Positions 1 to 6,369 of a stretch of 6,369 nt of DNA are shown piece by piece. Numbering within the stretch: the first letter of the stretch is position 1; every line of letters begins with the position of its first letter. Under the pieces are notes generated by a model, which saw nothing but the letters and a program-made list of their open reading frames with translations, was not told the DNA's origin and ran no database searches. Position numbers and translations under genes: made by a program. Source of the stretch: Myxococcales bacterium (GTDB lineage: Bacteria; Myxococcota_A; Polyangia; Polyangiales; Houyiibacteriaceae); contig JAUXFZ010000152.1 in NCBI GenBank assembly GCA_030622585.1, positions 1 to 6,369 on the forward strand, written 5' to 3'.

Positions 1-1
1 C

Positions 2-328
2 CTAAGACCGCTTGGCCTCCGACTTGGCTGCGATGCGCCCGGAGGCCAGGACCGCTGCTTGGCGCGCACCCATGTGCTCGTCATCGAAGGCTTCCTGCAA
101 CGTGGCCAGACCCTCCATTGCCGCGAGCGCTCCGAGCGATTCGTACGCCGCTTCACGTACGGCCCCTACTTGATCTTTCGCCAGGACGAGCAGTCCCTGC
201 ACGGCTTCGTCTCTGCGGTCGGCAGGGGGCTCTCCAAGTTTTGTCGCAGCCAAGCAGCGAAAACGTGGTTGCTGAGCCCGCACGTCGCGCAGTGCCGCCT
301 CGAACGTCGGTGCCAGTGGCGGGATCAC
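2..328 (-). CDS. Small HEAT-repeat (PBS-lyase-like) protein
   Basis: This 108-residue protein of unknown specific role reads as alpha-helical HEAT repeats. Residues from about 55 to the end contain a clear repeat pair: one helix set around VGAVREAAYESLGALA, the next around HMGARQAAVLASGRIA, each with the Ala/Leu-rich spacing and the conserved Arg of HEAT_2/PBS-lyase repeats. The N-terminal half (FEAALRDVRAQQPRFRCLAATKLG) looks like a degenerate earlier repeat. There is no signal peptide or membrane segment, so it is probably a cytoplasmic protein-binding scaffold. I chose the GTG at 326-328, whose last two bases form the metG TGA (GTGA overlap); upstream residues in this frame are only the metG shadow. 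Translation is probably coupled to metG. It is short for a HEAT protein, with two to three repeats. The stop is TAG at the window edge. The family call is fairly sure; the function is unknown. Confidence 0.8.
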   Translation of the reverse strand: MIPPLAPTFEAALRDVRAQQPRFRCLAATKLGEPPADRRDEAVQGLLVLAKDQVGAVREAAYESLGALAAMEGLATLQEAFDDEHMGARQAAVLASGRIAAKSEAKRS

Positions 329-1956
329 TGCGCGGACGACTCCGGTTCGACGTCCTTGTCGACGCCGAGGCGCTCCATAATCCCGCGTTCCTGAGCTTCG
401 TCGAAGCGCGGAAACAGCGGGGTGGCGGGGCGCGTTTCGGTGCCTGGTCGCAGTCCGCCCCAAGCACTCGGCCATTGGTCGGTTTGCTCCGTCGGAAGGA
501 ACGGGCCCATCCCGATCTGCGCGCGGAGCTCGTTGCACTTGCCGGGCATTACCGGAAACAGCATGACCGAAAGCCATCGCAGCGTCTCGAGCACGGTGTA
601 GCAGACCTGCTCCAGCCGGGTCTTGTCGTCTTGCTTGGCGAGCTTCCACGGTTCGGTCGAGTCGACGTATTTGTTGGCTGCGGACACCAGCTCCCAGATC
701 GATTCGAGCGCGCGGTGGAAGGCCAGCGCCTCGATGTGTTTGGCGGCCTCATTTGAAGTCGCCGTGGCCTTGTCGATCAGTTGTCGGTCCACGTCTTGGA
801 GCGCTTCGAGGTCGACGTTGGGTACGCGGCCGTCGAGGCTCTTCTTGACGATGCTGGCGACGATCCGGTTCATTAGATTGCCGAGCCCGTTCGCGAGCTC
901 ACCATTGTACCGGTTGACGAGGTTGCGGTGGCTAAAATCACCGTCCTGACCGAAGCCGACCTCGCGCATCAAGTAATACCGAAGCACGTCGACTCCGAAC
1001 GCCTCGACCAGTGGGCCGGGCGGAAGGAAGTTGCCGAGCGACTTGGACATCTTCTCGCCGTTCACCGTGAGCCACCCGTGGGCCCAGATTTGCGTCGGCA
1101 GCCGAAGGCCCGCGCTCATCAAGAAGGCAGGCCAGTAGATGGCATGGAACCGAAGAATGTCCTTGCCGACGATATGAGTGATCGTCTCGGACGACTGCCA
1201 AAATTCGTCGTAGAGCGGGGCCTCACCTTCTTTGGCGGGTCCGCCGAGCGCGCTCACGTAGTTCATCAGGGCATCGAGCCACACGTAAACGACGTGCTCT
1301 GGGTCATCGGGGACCGCGACGCCCCAGCGGAAGCTCGTTCGCGAGATCGACAGATCGCGGAGCCCCTCAGTGAGGAACGCTTTCACCTCGTTGAAGCGCG
1401 CGTCGGGCCGGACGAAGTCGGGGTGTGCTGCGTAGTAGTCTAGGAGAGGCTGTGTGTAGTTGCTCAGTCGGAAAAAATAGCTGCGCTCCTTGATACGCTC
1501 GACGGGTGTTTGGTGAATCGGGCAGCGGTTGCCCTCGAGCAGCTCCTTCTCGGTTTTGAACGACTCGCACCCGACGCAGTACCAATCTTCGTAGTCGTCG
1601 AGATAGATGTCGCCCTTGTCCTGCATGAGCTTCCAGAGTGCCTGCACGCGGTCACGGTGCTGTGCCGATGTCGTTCGAATGAAACCGTCGTGTGCGCACC
1701 CGAGCTCTTCCCACGCCGAGCGGAAAGGGGCGGCCATCTGGTCGACGAAGTCCTGCGGTGCGAGGCCCTCTTCACTTGCGCGGCGCTCGATCTTCAATCC
1801 ATGCTCATCGAGGCCCGTCAGAAAATAGGTGGGCTTCCCGCGAAGGCGCGCATACCGCGAGACCACGTCTGCGGCCACGGTGGAGTAAGCGTGTCCGATG
1901 TGGGGGCGGTCGTTGACGTAGTAGATCGGTGTCGTGACGTAGACGGGGCGAGCCAT
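325..1956 (-). CDS. metG: Methionyl-tRNA synthetase
   Basis: The product charges tRNA-Met with methionine using ATP, in the cytoplasm, and is essential for initiation and elongation. It is a class I synthetase of 543 residues from the ATG chosen here. The N-terminus TTPIYYVNDRPHIGH carries the HIGH motif at residues 19-22. One zinc knuckle is visible as Cys127-x2-Cys130 and Cys145-x2-His148. The signature KMSKS lies at 302-306, followed by the helical anticodon-binding domain. No C-terminal EMAP II-like tRNA-binding domain follows, so this is the short form, similar to the T. thermophilus enzyme; the last 30 or so residues are a variable tail. An in-frame GTG at 1995, directly after the holB stop, would add 13 residues (MASRRILASLGRA). 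The ATG at 1956 is preferred because family members start just before TPIYYVN; neither has a strong ribosome site. The 3' end overlaps the HEAT gene by 4 bases. Confidence 0.97.
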   Translation of the reverse strand: MARPVYVTTPIYYVNDRPHIGHAYSTVAADVVSRYARLRGKPTYFLTGLDEHGLKIERRASEEGLAPQDFVDQMAAPFRSAWEELGCAHDGFIRTTSAQHRDRVQALWKLMQDKGDIYLDDYEDWYCVGCESFKTEKELLEGNRCPIHQTPVERIKERSYFFRLSNYTQPLLDYYAAHPDFVRPDARFNEVKAFLTEGLRDLSISRTSFRWGVAVPDDPEHVVYVWLDALMNYVSALGGPAKEGEAPLYDEFWQSSETITHIVGKDILRFHAIYWPAFLMSAGLRLPTQIWAHGWLTVNGEKMSKSLGNFLPPGPLVEAFGVDVLRYYLMREVGFGQDGDFSHRNLVNRYNGELANGLGNLMNRIVASIVKKSLDGRVPNVDLEALQDVDRQLIDKATATSNEAAKHIEALAFHRALESIWELVSAANKYVDSTEPWKLAKQDDKTRLEQVCYTVLETLRWLSVMLFPVMPGKCNELRAQIGMGPFLPTEQTDQWPSAWGGLRPGTETRPATPLFPRFDEAQERGIMERLGVDKDVEPESSAQ

Positions 1957-1995
1957 TGCGCGCCCGAGACTAGCCAAAATCCGCCGAGACGCCAC

Positions 1996-2975
<980 letters not shown>

Positions 2976-2979
<4 letters not shown>

Positions 2980-3581
2980 CGGTCGGAGCCTCCCGTGAAA
3001 ATCGAAATCGCGATCGTCTGCACCGCGTCTACTACCTCGTCCGGGGAGAACGCATCCGGATCGACGAATGCCTGCATGACCAGACCATCGAGCAGCCCGA
3101 TGACGACGCGAGGCAATAGGTTGAGAGAAATCCGGGGCTCGAGGCCGAGCGCCAGCAGGTTCTCTTCGAGGTAGTCGCGGATCTGCTGGGCGCCGAGCTC
3201 GTAGAACTCTGCCAGCTTGGGCCGGAGCGAGTCGTCGTACAGGCTCAGCGCGATCAGGTCCGCAACGACCAAGGCTTCGTCCGTCCGCTCCGCTCGCGTG
3301 GCCCAGAGCTCCTCGAGCGTTTTGCGAAGAGCTTCGAATGGATTATCCGACGGCGACCACGCCTGCACCGTCCGCGCTTGGACGACGTTGCACGCGGTCT
3401 CGAGGACGGCATGAATCAGCGCCTCTTTGGTTGGGTAGTGATAGTGCAGCGCGCCCTTGCTCATGCCGGCTTCCTTGGCGATCTCGAGCAGGCTGGTCTT
3501 GGCGTACCCCTGGCGCGCGAGGACGCGGATAGCCGCATCGATGATCTGCTGGGAGCTGACCGCGCTCTTTGCGTATGCCAT
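2976..3581 (-). CDS. TetR/AcrR-family transcriptional regulator
   Basis: This is a one-component DNA-binding regulator of 201 residues, typical TetR length. The N-terminal domain (about 8-60) has the family pattern: SQQIIDAAIRVLARQGY, then the helix-turn-helix TSLLEIAKEAGMSKGALHYHY at 29-49, then PTKEALIHAVL. The remaining helical part is the ligand-binding and dimerisation domain; the ligand cannot be named. I chose the ATG at 3579-3581 because it puts the first helix at the usual distance. A TTG four codons upstream (3593) is possible, and neither has a strong ribosome site. The frame stays open a further 210 codons upstream, but that stretch is antisense to mazG. Its stop overlaps the holB start (GTGA). 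It is divergent from mazG across 60 bases, so autoregulation, or control of mazG, is plausible but unproven. Confidence 0.93.
2989..2994 (-). promoter_or_regulatory. Ribosome binding site of holB
   Basis: On the minus strand GGGAGG lies 9 bases before the GTG start of holB, inside the last codons of the tetR-family gene. It is the clearest Shine-Dalgarno match seen at any start in this window, and it decides the GTG start at 2979. Because the start overlaps the upstream stop, terminating ribosomes may also re-initiate here. Confidence 0.7.
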
Positions 3582-3641
3582 GAACGGGGACAATGACGCC
3601 TGCCGCTGGGGCTCGTCAACCGCTTGTGCTAGAGCCGCCCG
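3582..3641. promoter_or_regulatory. Divergent tetR/mazG intergenic region
   Basis: This 60-base gap must hold start signals for mazG and probably for the tetR-holB-metG run. On the minus strand TTGACG (3614-3619) is a good -35 hexamer. A weak -10-like TCATTG lies 17 bases on, which would give a very short leader before the ATG. An imperfectly supported inverted repeat, TGACG (3594-3598) and CGTCA (3614-3618) with 15 bases between, covers the same stretch and could be an operator for the divergent TetR protein. No convincing promoter for mazG can be picked out. The arms are only 5 bases, so this is suggestive only. Confidence 0.35.
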
Positions 3642-4433
3642 GTGAGTGAACAAGGCCGGTCGTTGACGCGCCTCGTCGAGCTGATGCAAACGCTGCTTGG
3701 CCCGGATGGTTGTCCGTGGGATCGTGAGCAGACGCTCGAGACGCTGCGGCAGTACGTGATCGAAGAGGCGCATGAAGTGGTCGACGCGATCGACAACGGA
3801 ACGCCCGAGATGCTTCGCGAAGAGCTCGGCGACCTTCTGTTGCAAGTCGTCTTTCAGGCGGCTCTCACGGAGCGAAAAGGCTGGTTCGACATCGATGGTG
3901 TGGTCGATGCGATTCACGAGAAGCTGGTTCGACGACATCCGTGGGTGTTCGGAGACGAACAGGTCGACGATGCCAGTGGCGCGATCAACAGCTGGGAGGC
4001 CATCAAGGCCAAAGAAAGGAAAGAACGTGGTGCGCTCAGCGGCGTGCCGGTCGCGCTCCCGAGCCTGCTGCGCGCCGTGCGCATCGGAGAAAAAGCAAGC
4101 GCCGTGGGCTACGACTGGCCCGATGCCGGGGGGCCGCGCGACAAGATCGACGAAGAGCTGACAGAGCTCGACGAGGCGGCGCAAAGCAAGGACATGGCCG
4201 CGCTCGAGCACGAGCTCGGCGACCTCTTATTTGCCGTGGCGACCTATGGTCGCAAGCAAGGCCTAGACCCGGAAGCTGCGCTGCGCGGTTCGCTCAACCG
4301 CTTCTCCACACGCTTCCGGCATTGCGAGCTCGCTGCCCGAGCCGAAGGCAAGAGCCTTCGCGACTATGAGGAGCCCGTGCTCGACGAAATGTGGGAGCGC
4401 GCCAAGGCCGACGAGAGAAGCAAGTCGCAGTAG
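3642..4433 (+). CDS. mazG: Nucleoside triphosphate pyrophosphohydrolase MazG
   Basis: The product hydrolyses NTPs and dNTPs to the monophosphate and pyrophosphate, acting as a house-cleaning enzyme and, in E. coli, lowering ppGpp under stress. The 263 residues form the full two-domain enzyme. The N-terminal domain begins LVELMQTLLGPDGCPWDREQT, with metal-binding EEAHE at 41-45 and ELGD at 61-64. The C-terminal domain repeats the fold with EELTE at 171-175 and ELGD at 191-194, then the family's typical RFSTRFRHCE at about 220-229. All expected acidic residues are present. The start is GTG at 3642; the N-terminus SEQGRSLTRLVELM aligns with the usual beginning. No strong ribosome site is visible. 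It is a single gene, divergent from the TetR gene and convergent with epmA; no mazEF toxin-antitoxin genes are adjacent. Confidence 0.96.
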   Translation: MSEQGRSLTRLVELMQTLLGPDGCPWDREQTLETLRQYVIEEAHEVVDAIDNGTPEMLREELGDLLLQVVFQAALTERKGWFDIDGVVDAIHEKLVRRHPWVFGDEQVDDASGAINSWEAIKAKERKERGALSGVPVALPSLLRAVRIGEKASAVGYDWPDAGGPRDKIDEELTELDEAAQSKDMAALEHELGDLLFAVATYGRKQGLDPEAALRGSLNRFSTRFRHCELAARAEGKSLRDYEEPVLDEMWERAKADERSKSQ

Positions 4434-4468
4434 GCCAGCCAAACCGGCCGGGTCCCTGATGGTGGCTA
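4434..4468. terminator. Possible hairpin between convergent mazG and epmA
   Basis: The 32-base gap between the two facing stop codons contains AGCCA (4437-4441) and TGGCT (4463-4467), which can pair. The stem is extended by ACC/GGT past a two-base bulge, and an 8-base palindrome CCGGCCGG (4444-4451) lies within. No T-run follows on either side, so if it terminates transcription it is not a classical intrinsic terminator. It could serve both converging transcripts. Low confidence. Confidence 0.3.
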
Positions 4469-5431
4469 CAATCGCTCCTCGGGAAACGGCATGACGTTCT
4501 GAATCGAGTCGGCGCCCACGAGCAGCATCAGCAGGCGGTCGACTCCGAGCGCGTTACCTCCGCTCTGCGGCATGCCTCGTTCCAAGTCCTCGAGAAACCG
4601 CTCATCGATTGGATAGACCGGGGCACCCACCGCCTCGCGGGCGGCTTGATCCTGTTGGAAGCGCCGCCTTTGCTCTGCGGCGTCGGTCAGCTCTCCAAAG
4701 CCGTTGCACAGTTCCACTCCGTGAAAGAACGCCTCGAACCGGTCCGCCATCCCGTTCGGCTTGAGGCGCGCGAGCGATGCCATCGAGGACGGCCAATCGG
4801 TGACGATCACGGGTCGCTCGCGCCCGAGTTGCGGCTGAACCTCTTCCGCCCACACGCGAAAGGACCGCTCGTCGTCGCCCGCCAAGGCGCGGAGCGTGAC
4901 GTTCGCGTGCGACTCGATCGCCTCCTCCACGGTCACCCGTCGCCACGGCGCCGCAAAAGGGGACAGTCCCCTCTTTTTAGGGGTCGATTCCTGCTGGAGA
5001 AGAAGGGGATAGTCCCCGCTGTTCGCGATTGCGTCGGCGACGAATGCGACTAGTTCCTCGGTGTCCCGAATCACGTCGTCGGATGTAGCGTCGGCGCGGT
5101 ACCACTCGAGCATCGTGAACTCGCGTTCGTGATGCCGGCCATGCTCCTCTCCGCGGTAGCTTCGGCAGAGCTGGAAGATGCGCTTGGCGCCTGCGCTCAA
5201 CAGGCGCTTCATTTGATATTCTGGGCTCGTGGCGAGCCAACCCGCCGACTTTCCCTTTGGCGTCCGCACCTCGAACGCTTCCAAGTGCACGTCGAGCCCG
5301 GGGGAGGGCACGAGCGCGGGCGTTTCGACCTCCACGAAATCGCGGTCCTCGAAAAAACGCCGGACGGAACGGAGCACCACGGCGCGAAGCGCCAGGATCT
5401 GCAGCACTGCGGGATCGGCTGGCGCCGACAT
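4466..5431 (-). CDS. epmA: Elongation factor P beta-lysine ligase (EpmA/GenX/PoxA)
   Basis: This class II lysyl-tRNA-synthetase paralogue lacks the anticodon domain. It activates (R)-beta-lysine with ATP and attaches it to the loop lysine of elongation factor P, whose gene lies directly upstream. It has 321 residues, close to the roughly 325 of the E. coli enzyme. Class II motif 1 is around FVEVETPALVPSPG (32-45), and motif 2 is FQLCRSYRGEEHGRHHEREF (86-105) followed by TMLEWYR. The substrate region is FEAFFHGVELCNGFGELTD (232-250), and motif 3 is GGNALGVDRLLML (291-303). The Ala in ALGVDR, where LysRS has Gly, fits beta-lysine rather than alpha-lysine specificity. I chose the ATG at 5431; the longer frame upstream runs into efp. 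The gap to efp is 8 bases. Residues 138-159 are encoded by an inserted palindromic element. The frame is intact and catalytic motifs are kept, so it is probably active. Confidence 0.94.
   Translation of the reverse strand: MSAPADPAVLQILALRAVVLRSVRRFFEDRDFVEVETPALVPSPGLDVHLEAFEVRTPKGKSAGWLATSPEYQMKRLLSAGAKRIFQLCRSYRGEEHGRHHEREFTMLEWYRADATSDDVIRDTEELVAFVADAIANSGDYPLLLQQESTPKKRGLSPFAAPWRRVTVEEAIESHANVTLRALAGDDERSFRVWAEEVQPQLGRERPVIVTDWPSSMASLARLKPNGMADRFEAFFHGVELCNGFGELTDAAEQRRRFQQDQAAREAVGAPVYPIDERFLEDLERGMPQSGGNALGVDRLLMLLVGADSIQNVMPFPEERL
4955..5020. repeat. Inverted pair of REP-like GGGGAC..TCCCC palindromes inside epmA
   Basis: Unit one is GGGGACAGTCCCC (4959-4971), a perfect palindrome around a central A, flanked by AAAA and TCTTTTT. 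Unit two is GGGGATAGTCCCC (5005-5017), with 5-base arms. Read on the opposite strand, unit two plus flank (GGGGACTATCCCCTTCT) matches unit one plus flank (GGGGACAGTCCCCTCTT) at 13 of 17 positions. The two are therefore inverted copies that can form one long stem with a loop of about 25 bases. The arrangement resembles REP/BIME elements mobilised by IS200-like REP-associated (RAYT) transposases. The epmA frame reads through it as residues 138-159, including GDYPLLL and RGLSPF. No transposase is present in the window. Confidence 0.72.
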
Positions 5432-5439
5432 ACGAGCAC

Positions 5440-6003
5440 TCAGCCTTTGACGCGCTCGACGTAGTCGCCCGTGCGCGTGTCGACCTTCAGCTTGTCCCCG
5501 GTGTTCACGAACAGCGGCACGTTGACCTGCAACCCGGTCTCGCAAGTCGCGGGCTTCGTCGTGTTCCCGCTCGAGTCGCCCTTGAAGCCGGGCTCGGTCT
5601 CGGTGACCAGCAGCTCGACGAACGTCGGGGGGGTCACGCCGATGGGACGGCTCTCGAAGAGCATGATGTCCACCTCGGTCCCGTCGAGGAGATAGTGCAC
5701 ATTCTCGCCGAGCTGCTCGTTCGACAGGGAGATCTGTTCGTAGCTCTGGGTGTCCATGAATACTCGCGCATCACCCTCTTGGTAGAGGTACTGCATCGTG
5801 CGCTCTTCGGTGTCGGCCTTCTCGAGCTTTTCTCCGCTCTTGAACGTCCGGTCGATGACTGCGCCCGTCATCATGTTCTTGATGCGAGTGCGGACGAACG
5901 CTTGGCCTTTGCCGGGCTTTACGAACTGGTGGCCCACGACGGCGTAGGGGACGCCATCGATGAGCATCTTGAAGCCTTTTTTGATGTCTGAGGTATCTGC
6001 CAT
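5440..6003 (-). CDS. efp: Translation elongation factor P
   Basis: EF-P binds the ribosome between the P and E sites and promotes peptide bonds at polyproline stretches. The 187 residues match the usual length, with three beta-barrel domains: the KOW-like N-terminal domain (about 1-64), the middle OB domain (about 68-125), and the C-terminal OB domain starting near VTPPTFVELLV and ending KVDTRTGDYVERV. The loop reads FVKPGKGQAF with Lys32 at the modified position (Lys34 in E. coli). This is the lysine-type EF-P expected for EpmA, not the arginine-type modified by EarP. The ATG at 6001-6003 fits the family start. It lies 7 bases after the upstream lipoprotein gene and 8 bases before epmA, which strongly suggests one transcript joining substrate and modifier. 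No strong ribosome site is visible. Confidence 0.98.
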   Translation of the reverse strand: MADTSDIKKGFKMLIDGVPYAVVGHQFVKPGKGQAFVRTRIKNMMTGAVIDRTFKSGEKLEKADTEERTMQYLYQEGDARVFMDTQSYEQISLSNEQLGENVHYLLDGTEVDIMLFESRPIGVTPPTFVELLVTETEPGFKGDSSGNTTKPATCETGLQVNVPLFVNTGDKLKVDTRTGDYVERVKG

Positions 6004-6010
6004 TGGATCG

Positions 6011-6369
6011 CTACTCGCGGATTTTCTGGGAGGCCATGAGGAGGTCGCTCGGTTGCTGGGGTGTTTCGCTGTTCTCGGCGGTAATCTGAACCTCGAACTC
6101 GCGCAGCGAAGTGGGAATGGATGCGCGGCCGACCATGGTCGCGGCGTCGTAGTCGAGCGTCCGCTGATACATGGGAAATTCGCCGACGGGGGCGAACCAA
6201 ACGATGTAGTGCGTCAGGCCGAGCTCGATTTTTTCGGGAGAGACGAGGTGGTCCAGCGTCACCGTGATGAGGAGTTGCCCGCGGTCGATTTTCTCGACGT
6301 CGATCTGTCCATGGGCGGCTGGCACGTAAGCGCTACCCACCAAGGCGTAGTCTGCCGCTGGATTGCAGC
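6011..6369 (-). CDS. Putative lipoprotein, 5' part missing at window edge
   Basis: The frame is open to the edge of the window. Its first complete codon is Cys (6365-6367), followed by NPAADYALVGSAYVPAA. The codon before the Cys ends in GC, so it could be Gly or Ser, as required by a lipobox. I infer that this Cys is the lipidated residue and that the signal peptide lies beyond base 6369. The mature part would be 118 residues. It is beta-rich: a GSAYVPAA..G.I.V..ID.G...I.VTLDHL segment, then THYIVWFAPVGEFPMYQRTLDYD, then a final REFEVQITAEN. From memory this pattern is common in small delta-proteobacterial secreted proteins, with a faint resemblance to anti-sigma-factor-like beta domains. A TTG at 6343 would give a cytoplasmic 110-residue form, which is less likely. 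The gene ends 7 bases before efp and is probably in the same operon. Its function is unknown. Confidence 0.72.
   Translation of the reverse strand, partial: CNPAADYALVGSAYVPAAHGQIDVEKIDRGQLLITVTLDHLVSPEKIELGLTHYIVWFAPVGEFPMYQRTLDYDAATMVGRASIPTSLREFEVQITAENSETPQQPSDLLMASQKIRE

Noticed and set aside
118..756. Plus-strand open frame of 212 codons opposite the HEAT gene and the metG 3' end
   Set aside because: It is a shadow of metG and the HEAT gene, with no domain, ribosome site or conserved motif.
3587..3601. GGGGACAATGACGCC as a further copy of the REP-like element
   Set aside because: Only GGGGACA is shared; there is no matching TCCCC arm, so it cannot be called a copy.
3582..4211. Upstream extension of the TetR-family frame to a 411-residue protein
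   Set aside because: The extra part is exactly antisense to the well-supported mazG gene, carries no recognisable domain, and the TetR fold begins properly at 3581.
3642..4433. A mazEF toxin-antitoxin locus
   Set aside because: MazG is present without mazE or mazF; the neighbours are a TetR regulator and epmA.
4466..5431. epmA as a pseudogene broken by the palindromic insertion
   Set aside because: The frame runs through the element without a stop and all three class II motifs are intact on either side.
4466..5431. Lysyl-tRNA synthetase (lysS)
   Set aside because: At 321 residues there is no N-terminal anticodon-binding domain, motif 3 has ALGVDR instead of GLG, and it lies next to efp.
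5257..5991. Plus-strand open frame of 244 codons opposite efp and the start of epmA
   Set aside because: It is antisense to two clearly identified genes and has low-complexity Arg/Ala/Val-rich composition typical of shadow frames in high-GC DNA.

Overview
The window looks like an ordinary chromosomal segment of a high-GC Gram-negative bacterium. A delta-proteobacterial or myxobacterial (Myxococcota-type) host is the best guess. The reasons are strong G/C third-position bias with many long shadow frames, frequent GTG starts, a T. thermophilus-like single-zinc-knuckle methionyl-tRNA synthetase, and a lipoprotein of a type I associate with that group. This assignment is inference; no rRNA or other marker is present.

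Left block (bases 2-3581, minus strand): a compact run reads tetR-family regulator -> holB (DNA polymerase III delta') -> metG (methionyl-tRNA synthetase) -> small HEAT-repeat protein. Two junctions, tetR/holB and metG/HEAT, are 4-base GTGA overlaps, and holB and metG are at most 39 bases apart, so the four are probably co-transcribed. Replication and translation housekeeping genes thus sit downstream of a one-component transcription factor.

Centre (3582-4433): a 60-base divergent gap separates tetR from mazG (plus strand). MazG is a complete two-domain nucleoside triphosphate pyrophosphohydrolase. A 32-base gap follows, where mazG converges on the right block.

Right block (4466-6369, minus strand): a lipoprotein cut by the window edge -> efp (elongation factor P) -> epmA (EF-P beta-lysine ligase), with gaps of 7 and 8 bases. 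Substrate and modifying enzyme are adjacent: EpmA attaches (R)-beta-lysine to the loop lysine of EF-P (Lys32 here), which relieves ribosome stalling at polyproline. EpmB, which makes beta-lysine, is not in the window.

The most unusual element is inside epmA. A pair of inverted GGGGAC..TCCCC palindromes (about 4955-5020), resembling REP-type elements mobilised by IS200-like (RAYT) transposases, is read in frame as about 22 extra residues between conserved parts of the enzyme. Other points of interest are a delta' subunit without its usual cysteine zinc module, and a TetR regulator translationally tied to holB. I see no tRNA, rRNA, CRISPR array, complete insertion sequence or defence system, and no convincing new multi-gene system.
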